The notes under the pieces were generated by a model. That model searched no databases. It saw only the letters and a program-made list of their open reading frames with translations, and was not told the DNA's origin. This document shows, piece by piece, positions 17,229 through 25,529 of a stretch of DNA of 64,000 nt. Numbering within the stretch: the stretch's first letter is position 1; every line of letters begins with the position of its first letter. The translations under genes were made by a program, and so were the position numbers. Source of the stretch: Antarctobacter sediminis (GTDB taxonomy: Bacteria; Pseudomonadota; Alphaproteobacteria; Rhodobacterales; Rhodobacteraceae); the NCBI RefSeq assembly GCF_019218285.1, contig NZ_JAHUZG010000003.1, positions 186,001 to 250,000 on the forward strand, read 5' to 3'.

Positions 17229-18154
17229 GCAAATCCGTCATCATCACCTGCGCGCCCACCGGCGGCATCCATACGCCCACCATGTCCGAGCATCTGCCGA
17301 TCACCCCGACAGAGATCGCGCAGGCCAGCATCGAGGCGGCCGAGGCCGGGGCATCCATCATCCATCTGCATGCGCGGGATCCCGAAACCGGCAAGCCCGA
17401 TCCCGATCCGGACCTGTTCATGGACTTCCTGCCGCGCATCAAACAGGCGACGGATGCGGTCATGAATGTCTCGACCGGTGGTGGTTTGGGCATGTCGCGT
17501 GAGGAACGCCTGCGCGCTGCCACGCGCGCCAGCCCGGAAATGGCCAGCATGAACATCGGGTCGATGAATTTTGGCATCTTCCCGATGAAGGACAAGTATT
17601 CGAACTGGAAACACGACTGGGAACCCGAGTTCCTCGACATGACCCGCGATTTCATTTTCCGCAATACCTTCGCGGATATCGAATATTGCCTCAAGGAACT
17701 GGGGCAGGGTCACGGCACGCGGTTCGAGTTTGAATGCTACGACCTTGGCCACCTGTATAACCTTGCATGGATCCGCGATCAGGGCTGGATCGAGGGGCCG
17801 ATCTTTGTGCAGATGGTCTTTGGCATTCTTGGCGGCGTCGGGGCCGATCTGGACAACCTGATGCATATGCACACCATCGCCAACAAGCTGTTCGGCAACG
17901 ATTATGAATGGTCGGTGCTGGCGGCGGGACGGCACCAGATGCCCTTTACCACGCAAAGCGCGCTGCTGGGCGGCAACGTGCGCGTCGGCATGGAAGACAG
18001 CCTGTATATCGGGCCGGGCGAAAAGGCGGTGTCCAGCGCCCAGCAGGTGCACAAGATTCGCGCCATCATCGAAAATCTCGGCTTGACGGTCGCCACCCCG
18101 GCAGAGGCGCGCGCGCGACTGGGCCTGAAGGGCGGCGATCAGGTCGCCTTTTGA
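17225..18154 (+). CDS. BKACE (DUF849) beta-keto acid cleavage enzyme, probable dehydrocarnitine-cleaving type
   Basis: A 309-residue TIM-barrel enzyme. H47-L-H49 in IIHLHARDP and E257 in RVGMED match the zinc ligands of the BKACE family (Kce has two His and one Glu). The family condenses a beta-keto acid with acetyl-CoA, giving acetoacetate and a new CoA ester; for 3-dehydrocarnitine the product is betainyl-CoA. The nearby carnitine-dehydrogenase-like gene and betaine-type transporter support that substrate. The ATG at 17225 overlaps the upstream small ORF. Confidence 0.87.
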   Translation: MSKSVIITCAPTGGIHTPTMSEHLPITPTEIAQASIEAAEAGASIIHLHARDPETGKPDPDPDLFMDFLPRIKQATDAVMNVSTGGGLGMSREERLRAATRASPEMASMNIGSMNFGIFPMKDKYSNWKHDWEPEFLDMTRDFIFRNTFADIEYCLKELGQGHGTRFEFECYDLGHLYNLAWIRDQGWIEGPIFVQMVFGILGGVGADLDNLMHMHTIANKLFGNDYEWSVLAAGRHQMPFTTQSALLGGNVRVGMEDSLYIGPGEKAVSSAQQVHKIRAIIENLGLTVATPAEARARLGLKGGDQVAF

Positions 18155-18167
18155 AGGGGAGGGGAAC

Positions 18168-19589
18168 ATGCAGACGAAACTGCTGATCAACGGCGAACTG
18201 GTGGCAGGCGAAGGCGAGGCGCTGTCGGTGATCGACCCGGCCACCGGGGCCGAGGTGGCGCAGGTGGCCGAAGCCAGCGCCGAACAGGTCGAGGCCGCTG
18301 TGCGCGGCTCCGAAGAGGCGTTTGCCATGACCTCGCGCAGCACCCCGGCAGAACGGTCTGCTCTGTTGTTGCAGATCGCAGACGTGCTGGAGGCGCATCA
18401 GGACGAACTGGCCGAACTGGAAAGCCTTGACGTGGGCAAGCCGTGGCCCTCGGCCCGTGATGACGAGATGCCGCTGACCATCGACACCTTCCGGTTCTTT
18501 GCCGGGGCGGCGCGCACCATGACCGGTTCGGCGGCGGGGGAATACGTGGCGGGCCATACCAGCATGATCCGCCGCGATCCGGTGGGGCCGGTGGCGGCCA
18601 TTGCGCCTTGGAACTATCCGCTGATGATGGCGGCTTGGAAACTGGCCGCGCCAATTGCGGCGGGCTGTACCGTGGTCCTCAAACCTTCCGAGATCACCCC
18701 GCTGTCCACTCTGCGCGCGGCGGAGTTGTTGAACGAGGTGTTGCCCAAAGGCGTGCTGAACGTGATCCACGGGCGCGGGCCAACCATTGGCGACAGGCTG
18801 ATCAACAGCCCTCAGATGGAGGCGATCACCGTCACCGGATCACCCGCCACCGGCATGGCCGCGATGCGCGCCGCCGGGCAGCAGATCCGCCATGTGCACC
18901 TTGAACTGGGCGGCAAGGCGCCGGTCATCGTCTTTGACGATGCCGACATCGACGCCGTGGCCGAGACTATTCGCTATGGCAGTTTCTTCAACGCCGGGCA
19001 GGACTGCGCCCAACCTTGTCGCGTGATGGTGCAGGACGGCGTCTATGACCGGTTGGTAGCAGCGGTCGAGGCGCAGGTGAAAGAGATCCGCATCGGCGCG
19101 CAGAAAGCCGAGGGAACAGAGATGGGGCCGATCGTTTCCGAACCACAGCGCAGCCGTGTGGCGGATTTCGTCGACCGCGCCCGCGCCACCTGCGAAGTGG
19201 TCACCGGCGGGGCGCAAGGCGATGGGCCGGGCTATTTCTACCGGCCCACGGTGCTGGCCAATGTGGACAATGATGCCGAAATCGCCACGCGAGAGGTGTT
19301 TGGCCCGGTTGTTACCCTGTCGCGGTTCAGCGATGCGGATGAGGCGGTCAGCGTAGCGAACACCGGACGCTATGGGCTTGCCTCCTCGGTCTGGACAGCG
19401 AATGTTGGCCGCGCGATGGATGTGACCTCGCGCCTGCGCTACGGGTTCACATGGGTGAACACCCACGGCGTCGGTACGCCGGAAATGCCTTGGGCCGCGA
19501 TGAAAGGGTCGGGCACCGGGTGCGACATGAGCGTCTATGCGCTGGACGCCTATACCTCGATCCGGCACGTGATGGTGGCCCATGGCTGA
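18168..19589 (+). CDS. Aldehyde dehydrogenase, betaine-aldehyde / aminoaldehyde type
   Basis: A 473-residue NAD(P)-dependent aldehyde dehydrogenase. The catalytic cysteine is C280 in FNAGQDC, the general base E246 in LELGGK, and the oxyanion Asn lies in PWNYP (N149). The sequence groups by eye with betaine-aldehyde, gamma-aminobutyraldehyde and related dehydrogenases. A GGAGGGG site lies just before the ATG. It begins 13 nt after the BKACE gene and overlaps the next SDR by 8 nt. Possible roles are betaine aldehyde oxidation or, if the Rieske enzyme splits carnitine, malic semialdehyde oxidation. Confidence 0.85.
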   Translation: MQTKLLINGELVAGEGEALSVIDPATGAEVAQVAEASAEQVEAAVRGSEEAFAMTSRSTPAERSALLLQIADVLEAHQDELAELESLDVGKPWPSARDDEMPLTIDTFRFFAGAARTMTGSAAGEYVAGHTSMIRRDPVGPVAAIAPWNYPLMMAAWKLAAPIAAGCTVVLKPSEITPLSTLRAAELLNEVLPKGVLNVIHGRGPTIGDRLINSPQMEAITVTGSPATGMAAMRAAGQQIRHVHLELGGKAPVIVFDDADIDAVAETIRYGSFFNAGQDCAQPCRVMVQDGVYDRLVAAVEAQVKEIRIGAQKAEGTEMGPIVSEPQRSRVADFVDRARATCEVVTGGAQGDGPGYFYRPTVLANVDNDAEIATREVFGPVVTLSRFSDADEAVSVANTGRYGLASSVWTANVGRAMDVTSRLRYGFTWVNTHGVGTPEMPWAAMKGSGTGCDMSVYALDAYTSIRHVMVAHG

Positions 19590-20328
19590 TGCGGCAATCG
19601 TGACCGGCGGCAGCCGGGGTATCGGCCGGGCCATCGTGGATCGGCTGTTGGCGGATGGCTATGAGGTTGTGACCTGCGGACGCGGCGCGCGTCCTGCGGA
19701 TCTGCCCGAGCGGGTACTATGGGTGACGGCCGATGTGTCCCGAACCGTCGAGGCAGAGGCGCTGGTCCAGGCCGCGAGCACCGCGTATGGCCCCGTGCGT
19801 TTGTTGGTCAACAACGCAGGCGTGCAGGTCGAAAAGACCGTGGCCGACAGCGACGATGCCGACTGGGATCTGGTGATGAACGTCAACTGCAAGGGTGTCT
19901 TCAACATGTGCCGCGCCGTCCTGCCCGGAATGGGCGACAGCGGTGGCAGCATCGTCAATATCGGCTCGATTTCCGGCATGGTCGCGGACCCGTCCATGGC
20001 GCTTTACAATGCGTCCAAGGCGTTTGTGCACGGGCTGACCCGCTCGATTGCCGTCGACCACGGGCCCAAGGTCCGCTGTAACGCGATCCGGCCGGGATGG
20101 ATCATGACGGAAATGGCCGAGGACGGCTTTGCGCTGGCCCGCGATCCTGAAAAGGCCATGGCCGACGCGCTGGCCCGTCACCCGGTGGGACGGTTTGGCG
20201 AACCAAGGGATATTGCCAACATGGTCTCTTGGCTGGCGTCCGAGCAGGCGGCATACGTAAGCGGAGAGTGTTTCACGGTCGATGGCGGCATGACGGCTGC
20301 CTCGCCCCTCAATCCGGGATTGTTCTGA
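19582..20328 (+). CDS. SDR family oxidoreductase
   Basis: A 248-residue SDR with TGGSRGIG (8-15), NNAG (77-80) and a complete catalytic set with S129 or S131, Y142 and K146. It is distinct from the other SDR of this operon. Its ATG lies inside the end of the aldehyde dehydrogenase gene, and its stop overlaps the next start as TGATG. It presumably handles another hydroxyl/keto step of the same substrate group or a stereoisomer; no substrate can be read from sequence. Confidence 0.85.
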   Translation: MADAAIVTGGSRGIGRAIVDRLLADGYEVVTCGRGARPADLPERVLWVTADVSRTVEAEALVQAASTAYGPVRLLVNNAGVQVEKTVADSDDADWDLVMNVNCKGVFNMCRAVLPGMGDSGGSIVNIGSISGMVADPSMALYNASKAFVHGLTRSIAVDHGPKVRCNAIRPGWIMTEMAEDGFALARDPEKAMADALARHPVGRFGEPRDIANMVSWLASEQAAYVSGECFTVDGGMTAASPLNPGLF

Positions 20329-21254
20329 TGGATTTTGTACAAACCGCCTGCCTTGGGGGCGGCGTCATCGGTGCCAGCTGGGCGGCGCTGTTCCTTGCCT
20401 CCGGTCGTTCGGTCGCGCTGTATGATCCGGCACCTGACGTGGAACGGCAGGTCCGTGACTATATCGAAACGGCCTGGCCGACGATGACCGAACTGGGGCT
20501 GACGACCAATGGCACGCCGGATGCGATCCGCTTTTGCGCGACGGCGGCAGAGGCGGTCGCGGGGGCGGATTTCGTACAGGAAAACGTGCCCGAACGCCTG
20601 CCGATCAAACACGCCACCTTTGCCGAGATCGAACCGGTGCTGAAGCCAGAGGCCATCGTCGCCAGTTCGGCCTCGGGGCTGATGCTCAGCCAGATGCAAG
20701 GCGGGTGGGAAGACCCGTCGCGCTTTGTCCTTGGACATCCGTTCAACCCGCCGCACCTGATCCCGCTGGTCGAAATCCTTGGCAATGACCGCACCGATCC
20801 CGCGGCGGTAGAGGCGGCGGACCGTTTCTATACGGCCGTTGGCAAGGTCACCATCCGGTTGAACAAGGAAAAGAACGGCCATGTGGCCAACCGTCTGCAA
20901 GCGGCGATCTGGCGCGAGGCGATCAGCCTTGTGGTCGAAGGGGTGGCCAGCGTCGAGGACGTGGATAAGGCGGTTTGGGCGGGGCCGGGCCTGCGATGGG
21001 CCGCGATGGGGCCAACCATGCTGTTCAACCTCGGCGCGGGCGAGGGCGGCCTGCAATCCTTCTGCGATCATTTTTCCGATACATTCAACGGCTGGTGGGA
21101 AGATCTGGGCCAGGTCCGGCTGAACGACGAGATTGCCCAAACCCTGATTCAGGGTGTCCGGGACGAGGCACAGGGGCAAACCCCGGCTCAGCTTTCGGCA
21201 CAGCGCGACGCGCTGATCACCGCCATGTTGCGCGCCACGAACCGGCTGCGCTGA
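20328..21254 (+). CDS. L-carnitine dehydrogenase-like / 3-hydroxyacyl-CoA dehydrogenase family
   Basis: A 308-residue protein with an N-terminal Rossmann motif GGGVIGASW (residues 9-17) and the family runs FVQENVPERLPIK, GHPFNPPHLIPLVEI and GPGLRWAAMGP. These are characteristic of carnitine 3-dehydrogenase, which converts L-carnitine to 3-dehydrocarnitine with NAD. Some alphaproteobacterial versions carry a fused thioesterase; this one does not, and no thioesterase gene lies nearby. The start shares its A with the preceding SDR stop. A strong terminator follows at 21302. Confidence 0.83.
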   Translation: MDFVQTACLGGGVIGASWAALFLASGRSVALYDPAPDVERQVRDYIETAWPTMTELGLTTNGTPDAIRFCATAAEAVAGADFVQENVPERLPIKHATFAEIEPVLKPEAIVASSASGLMLSQMQGGWEDPSRFVLGHPFNPPHLIPLVEILGNDRTDPAAVEAADRFYTAVGKVTIRLNKEKNGHVANRLQAAIWREAISLVVEGVASVEDVDKAVWAGPGLRWAAMGPTMLFNLGAGEGGLQSFCDHFSDTFNGWWEDLGQVRLNDEIAQTLIQGVRDEAQGQTPAQLSAQRDALITAMLRATNRLR

Positions 21255-21301
21255 CCTGATCCTTCACCGCTGCTGCCGCTTTGGCACAGTTGGTGTCCCC
21301 A

Positions 21302-21333
21302 CCCCCGGTGCCCTTTGGGCGCCGGGGGTTTTT
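21302..21333 (+). terminator. Rho-independent terminator after the catabolic operon
   Basis: A 12-bp GC stem (21302-21313 with 21317-21328, one T-G pair) with a TTT loop is followed by five T. It lies 47 bp after the dehydrogenase stop and separates the catabolic genes from the transporter genes. Confidence 0.85.
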
Positions 21334-21506
21334 GCTTGACCAAAGCCGGGGAATTTTCTGCGCAATCCGGCCATTCAGGTTCAAACGGTGGCCAAATCTG
21401 ACCGCATCGCATCCAGATCCGGGCAATCCTTCACGACATTCCAGCTCGGACAGGGGCGCGAATCCCCGATGGTCGGAGCAAAAAAAACCGTGACAGGGAG
21501 ACCGAA

Positions 21507-22475
21507 ATGACCATCAAGACCATGCTTTCCGCAGCCGCGATCTGTGCCGGGCTGGGATCAAGCGCCGCTTGGGCGGATTGTGGCGAAGTGTCCATCACCG
21601 AGATGGACTGGGCGTCATCCGCCGTCGTGACCTCGGTCGCGAAATTCCTGCTGGAAAACGGCTATGGCTGCACCGTCAAGACCGTGCCTTCTTCGACGAC
21701 GCCGGCCATGGCCTCGATCGCGGAAACCGGTGAGCCGGACATCCTGACCGAACTCTGGACCAATTCCTCGCCCGTATACGAAGAGTTGCGCGCGGCGGGA
21801 AAACTGGTGGAACTGGGGCATGTGCTGGCCGATGGCGGGGTCGAGGCATGGTGGATCCCGGCCTACCTTGCCGAGGCGCACCCTGAACTTCGGACGCTGG
21901 AGGGCATTCTGGCCAATCCGCAACTGGTTGGTGGCCGGTTCCATGATTGCCCGGCGGGCTGGGCCTGTGACGTGGTCAACCTGAACAACGCCAAGGCAGT
22001 CGACATGCCGGGCCACGGGATCGAGCGGTTCCAGCATGGTTCGGGCGAAACCTTGGCCACGGCCATTGCCGCCGCCTATGCGGCCAAGGAACCGTGGTTT
22101 GGCTATTATTGGGCGCCGACCTCTGTTCTGGGCAAATACCCGATGGTGCAGGTGGAAACCGCGCCCTTCGATCAGGATGCGCATACCTGCAACGCCGATC
22201 CCGATTGCACCGCGCCCAAGTTGTCGGCCTATCCGACGGCCAAGGTGGTGACCGCTGTCGCCCCCGATCTGCTGGAGCGCGAACCCGAGGTCGTCGAGTT
22301 TCTCAAGCTGATGTCCTTTACCAACGAACAGATGGGCGCGGTTCTGGCATGGCAGGACGACAACAGCGCCTCTTACGAAGAGGCGGCGGTCTATTTCCTG
22401 ACCACCTATCAGGACACCTGGGCGAACTGGCTGAACGACGAGGCACGGTCGCGCCTCAGCGCGCTGTTGCAGTAA
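21507..22475 (+). CDS. Glycine betaine/choline/carnitine-type ABC transporter substrate-binding protein
   Basis: A 322-residue OpuAC/ProX-type binding protein with a Sec signal ending near AWA-D (residues 21-24). The mature protein starts with VSITEMDWASSAVV, the usual ProX-type strand with the first ligand tryptophan; other aromatic ligand candidates are W84, W113-W114 and the pair FGYYW. Six cysteines are present, several in the CPAGWACDV and HTCNADPDC loops, suggesting disulfides. It starts a second transcription unit behind a terminator and a 170-bp leader. GGGAG precedes the ATG. Confidence 0.87.
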   Translation: MTIKTMLSAAAICAGLGSSAAWADCGEVSITEMDWASSAVVTSVAKFLLENGYGCTVKTVPSSTTPAMASIAETGEPDILTELWTNSSPVYEELRAAGKLVELGHVLADGGVEAWWIPAYLAEAHPELRTLEGILANPQLVGGRFHDCPAGWACDVVNLNNAKAVDMPGHGIERFQHGSGETLATAIAAAYAAKEPWFGYYWAPTSVLGKYPMVQVETAPFDQDAHTCNADPDCTAPKLSAYPTAKVVTAVAPDLLEREPEVVEFLKLMSFTNEQMGAVLAWQDDNSASYEEAAVYFLTTYQDTWANWLNDEARSRLSALLQ

Positions 22476-22489
22476 TCTCACTCCCCCCT

Positions 22490-22519
22490 GCCTCGCCGCC
22501 TTGGGCGGCGGGGCCTTTT
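22490..22519 (+). terminator. Hairpin with short T run between binding-protein and permease genes
   Basis: An 11-bp stem (perfect CGCCGCC/GGCGGCG core) with a TTG loop is followed by TTTT, 14 bp past the binding-protein stop. A partial terminator here would give more binding protein than permease, as is common for ABC importers. Confidence 0.65.
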
Positions 22520-22538
22520 CAGACCAACGGAGGGCGGC

Positions 22539-23573
22539 ATGGCGTTCTATGATGGTGTCTTTGACAAGTTGGGACTGCGCGATTGGTGCGATCAAAGCGC
22601 AGAGGACGGGCCGATGTCGATGGCCCAGTTGCTGGGAAAGGTCGGCGGCGAAAAGGCCGATCCGAATGCCGAAGTCTTTCCCTTTCCATCGCTTGACGAA
22701 CTGCACGAAAGCTGTGCCCAGATTACCCAGACGCGGGACATGACCTCGGCGCTGGAAGACACCTTTCTGTCGATGCGGGCCGGGTTGAAATCGGTGCTGG
22801 ACCCGATCACGCAGCCGCTCAGCTGGGCGCTGGACGGGATGTTGTATGTCTTTACCGCGATGCCGTGGTGGATCCTTGTGCCGCTGCTGGTTGCGCTGGT
22901 CTGGCTTGTTTCGCGTTCGGTTGCCGTGACGGTCTTTGTCGCGGCGACCTTTCTGTTTCTCGGCGTGATCGACCATCTGGATGTCGCGCTGCAAACGCTG
23001 TCGATCATTTTTGTCTGTACCGGGCTTTGTGTGGTGATCGGCGTTCCCATCGGCATCCTGATGTCGAAATCCAACCTGATGCAGCGATTGATCATCCCGG
23101 TGCTGGACCTGTTGCAAACCCTGCCCAGCTTTGTCTACCTGATTCCGCTGATATTCCTGTTTTCCGTCACGGAATCAAAGCTTTACGGCATTGCGATCAT
23201 TCTCTACGCCATCGTTCCGGTGATCCGGCTGACCGATCTGGGCATCCGGCTGGTCGACAAGGATGTGATCGAGGCGGCGGATGCCTTCGGGATGAGCCGG
23301 TCACAAAAGTTGTTGGGGGTCGAACTGCCGCTGGCGTTGCCCAATATCATGGCGGGCGTGAACCAGACCATCATGATGAGCCTTGCCATGGTCGTCATTG
23401 CCTCGCTGGTGTCGGCGCCGGGTCTGGGCGTTCTGGTGCTGCGCGGTATTCGCAATCTTGAACTGGGCGTCGGAATGATCGCCGGTCTGGGGATCGTGCT
23501 GCTGGCGGTTGTACTGGACCGGACCTCCAAGGCCGCATTGCAGCGGATCAATGTGACCCATGAAACCCATTGA
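22539..23573 (+). CDS. ABC transporter permease, ProW/OpuAB type
   Basis: A 344-residue inner-membrane permease. An N-terminal cytoplasmic extension of about 85 residues is followed by about seven hydrophobic segments and the permease coupling loop EAADAFGMSRSQKLLGVELPLALPNIMAG. The size and layout match ProW of the proline/glycine-betaine systems. It pairs with the binding protein upstream and the ATPase downstream, whose start is 7 nt past its stop. Confidence 0.88.
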   Translation: MAFYDGVFDKLGLRDWCDQSAEDGPMSMAQLLGKVGGEKADPNAEVFPFPSLDELHESCAQITQTRDMTSALEDTFLSMRAGLKSVLDPITQPLSWALDGMLYVFTAMPWWILVPLLVALVWLVSRSVAVTVFVAATFLFLGVIDHLDVALQTLSIIFVCTGLCVVIGVPIGILMSKSNLMQRLIIPVLDLLQTLPSFVYLIPLIFLFSVTESKLYGIAIILYAIVPVIRLTDLGIRLVDKDVIEAADAFGMSRSQKLLGVELPLALPNIMAGVNQTIMMSLAMVVIASLVSAPGLGVLVLRGIRNLELGVGMIAGLGIVLLAVVLDRTSKAALQRINVTHETH

Positions 23574-23580
23574 GGTCGGA

Positions 23581-24660
23581 ATGAGCGATACAGCCCCCAA
23601 GATCCGCCTGCGCGGTCTGTACAAGATCTTCGGCGCCCGCCCGGAGGAAATGATGCGCCATGTGCGCGAGGGCGTCGGCAAGGCCGAGTTGTTGGACCGC
23701 CACAAACACGTTCTTGGCCTTCAAGACATCAACGTGGACATGCAAAAGGGCGAAACCACCGTGGTCATGGGCCTGTCGGGGTCCGGCAAATCGACTCTGA
23801 TCCGCCACCTGAACCGCTTGATCGAACCGACGGCGGGCGAAATCCTCGTGGATGGGCAGGACGTGACCAAGCTTTCGCAGGCCGGATTGCGGCAGTTGCG
23901 GCAACAGACCATGTCGATGGTGTTTCAGAAGTTTGCGCTGCTGCCGCACCGGACGGTCTTGCAGAATGCCGCCATGGCCTTGCAGGTGCAGGGTGTCGGC
24001 CTGCAAAAGCGCGAGGACGAGGCGCGCAAATGGTTGGCCCGCGTCGGGCTTGCCGGATATGAGGCACGTTTCCCTGCGCAACTGTCAGGCGGCATGCAGC
24101 AGCGGGTGGGTATTGCACGCGCGCTGACCTCGAATTCCGACATCATGCTGATGGACGAGGCGTTTTCGGCGCTGGATCCGCTGATCCGGACCGACATGCA
24201 GGATCTCTTGCTGGAGTTGCAGGAGGAACTGCACAAGACCATCATCTTCATCACGCATGATCTGGATGAGGCGCTGAAGCTGGCCGACCACCTTGTGATC
24301 CTCAAGGACGGGGCCGTGGTGCAGCAGGGCGAACCGCAAGGTATCCTGCTGAATCCGGCAGATCCCTACATCGAGGATTTCGTCAGCGATATCAATCGCG
24401 CGCGGGTGTTGCGGGTGCGGTCCGTCATGAAACCGATTGCGCCGGATGCCCGGTTCGAGGCGGACGTGGACGCAGAAGACAACCTTGAAAAGCTGATCGC
24501 CCTGTCGGGCGGAGACACGACCAGATTGTACCGCGTGATGCACAGGGGGCAGCCGGTGGGTGAACTGGACATGCGCGATCTGGTCAAGGCACTGGTGCCA
24601 AGGGTGTCTTCGGCGGCCATGGAAGAGGCCTGGCAGGAGCAAAAGGGGGGCGGCGGTTGA
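23581..24660 (+). CDS. ABC transporter ATP-binding protein, ProV/OpuAA type with CBS-like tail
   Basis: A 359-residue ATPase. Walker A GLSGSGKST lies near residue 65, the Q-loop in VFQKFALLPH, the signature LSGGMQQRVGIARAL and Walker B IMLMDEAFSALD. After the ATPase core, residues from about 275 form a degenerate CBS-like tail, as in ProV/OpuAA where it senses ionic strength. The ATG at 23581 with GAGGTCGGA upstream is preferred over 23560, which overlaps the permease gene. The gene ends in a GC-rich inverted repeat at the convergent junction near 24646-24674. Confidence 0.88.
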   Translation: MSDTAPKIRLRGLYKIFGARPEEMMRHVREGVGKAELLDRHKHVLGLQDINVDMQKGETTVVMGLSGSGKSTLIRHLNRLIEPTAGEILVDGQDVTKLSQAGLRQLRQQTMSMVFQKFALLPHRTVLQNAAMALQVQGVGLQKREDEARKWLARVGLAGYEARFPAQLSGGMQQRVGIARALTSNSDIMLMDEAFSALDPLIRTDMQDLLLELQEELHKTIIFITHDLDEALKLADHLVILKDGAVVQQGEPQGILLNPADPYIEDFVSDINRARVLRVRSVMKPIAPDARFEADVDAEDNLEKLIALSGGDTTRLYRVMHRGQPVGELDMRDLVKALVPRVSSAAMEEAWQEQKGGGG

Positions 24661-24681
24661 TCCGCCGGCCCCCGGTCCGTG

Positions 24682-25500
24682 TCACGAGCCCAACTGGTCA
24701 AGGATCAACCGCGCGACCGAGCCGCCCGAGTTCTGTTGTTGCCCGGTGATCAGGTTGCCGTCGGCAATGGCATAGTTCGCCCACATACCGGCATCGGAGT
24801 ACAGTGCGCCCCGGTCTCTCAGGGCCGGTTCAACCCACCAGTCGAACAGTTTTGCCCCCAGAACCTCATCCACATAGGCGTCTTCGGCGGCCGAGAACCC
24901 TGTTACGGATTTGCCCGCCACAAGATAGCTGCCATCGTCCAGTTGCACGTCTACCAGAGCCGAAACGCCATGACACAGGGCAGCCGTGGGTTTGCCAGCG
25001 TCGTGAAAGGCGCGGATCAATCGCTTGAGCGCGGCGTTGTCGCGGAAGGTAAACATCGGGGCCTGCCCGCCTGCCACGATGATCGCGGCGTGGTCGTTCG
25101 GGTCGATCCGGTCCAGCGGCGCGGTTGTTTCCAGCAAGGCGGCATGGCGGGGTGAAGTCAGAAAGCCCAGCGAAACGAAGTCATGTGCCGAATAGCCGGA
25201 GTCGTGACGCGGATCGGAGTAAGCATCCACAGTCACCTTGCCGCCTTGAAGGCTGGCGATGGTGATGCTGTGACCATGGGCCACCAGTTCCGCATAGGGG
25301 TGGGTCAGCTCTGCCGCCCAGAACCCCAGAGGAAAGCCCATCGTGGGATGCAGGATCTCGTTCGCGACGACGATCAGGATGTCGCCGGGCGTATCAGCCG
25401 ACGCGGCGCGGGCACCCTTGGCTGCCGATAGTGTTAGCCCGCCCGAGGCAAGCGCCACGGCAGGGGCGGACTTGATAAAGTCTCTGCGTGAAATGGACAT
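24682..25500 (-). CDS. DJ-1/PfpI family (type 1 glutamine amidotransferase-like) protein with Tat signal
   Basis: A 272-residue protein. The N-terminus MSISRRDFIK and the following hydrophobic stretch ending near ARA-A (residue 32) form a twin-arginine signal. The mature domain has the nucleophile elbow ALCHGVS with C176 and an acidic residue at E64 in the FWAAELTHPY region, as in Hsp31/DJ-1 deglycase-type proteins. The protein is therefore probably periplasmic. It is the last gene of a minus-strand operon with an SDR-like and an NADP-binding protein. The reaction is unknown; glyoxalase III or hydratase activity are family options. Confidence 0.8.
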   Translation of the reverse strand: MSISRRDFIKSAPAVALASGGLTLSAAKGARAASADTPGDILIVVANEILHPTMGFPLGFWAAELTHPYAELVAHGHSITIASLQGGKVTVDAYSDPRHDSGYSAHDFVSLGFLTSPRHAALLETTAPLDRIDPNDHAAIIVAGGQAPMFTFRDNAALKRLIRAFHDAGKPTAALCHGVSALVDVQLDDGSYLVAGKSVTGFSAAEDAYVDEVLGAKLFDWWVEPALRDRGALYSDAGMWANYAIADGNLITGQQQNSGGSVARLILDQLGS

Positions 25501-25529
25501 GTCAGTCTCCTTTGGGAAAGGCACGCGGA

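Noticed and set aside
12361-24660. Genomic island or recent transfer of the quaternary amine cluster
   Set aside because: No integrase, tRNA, direct-repeat ends or visible change of base composition; it reads like the rest of the chromosome.
24646-24674. GC-rich inverted repeat at the convergent end of the ABC ATPase and DJ-1 genes
   Set aside because: A hairpin is possible but has a mismatch and no T tract in either direction, so it was not called as a terminator.
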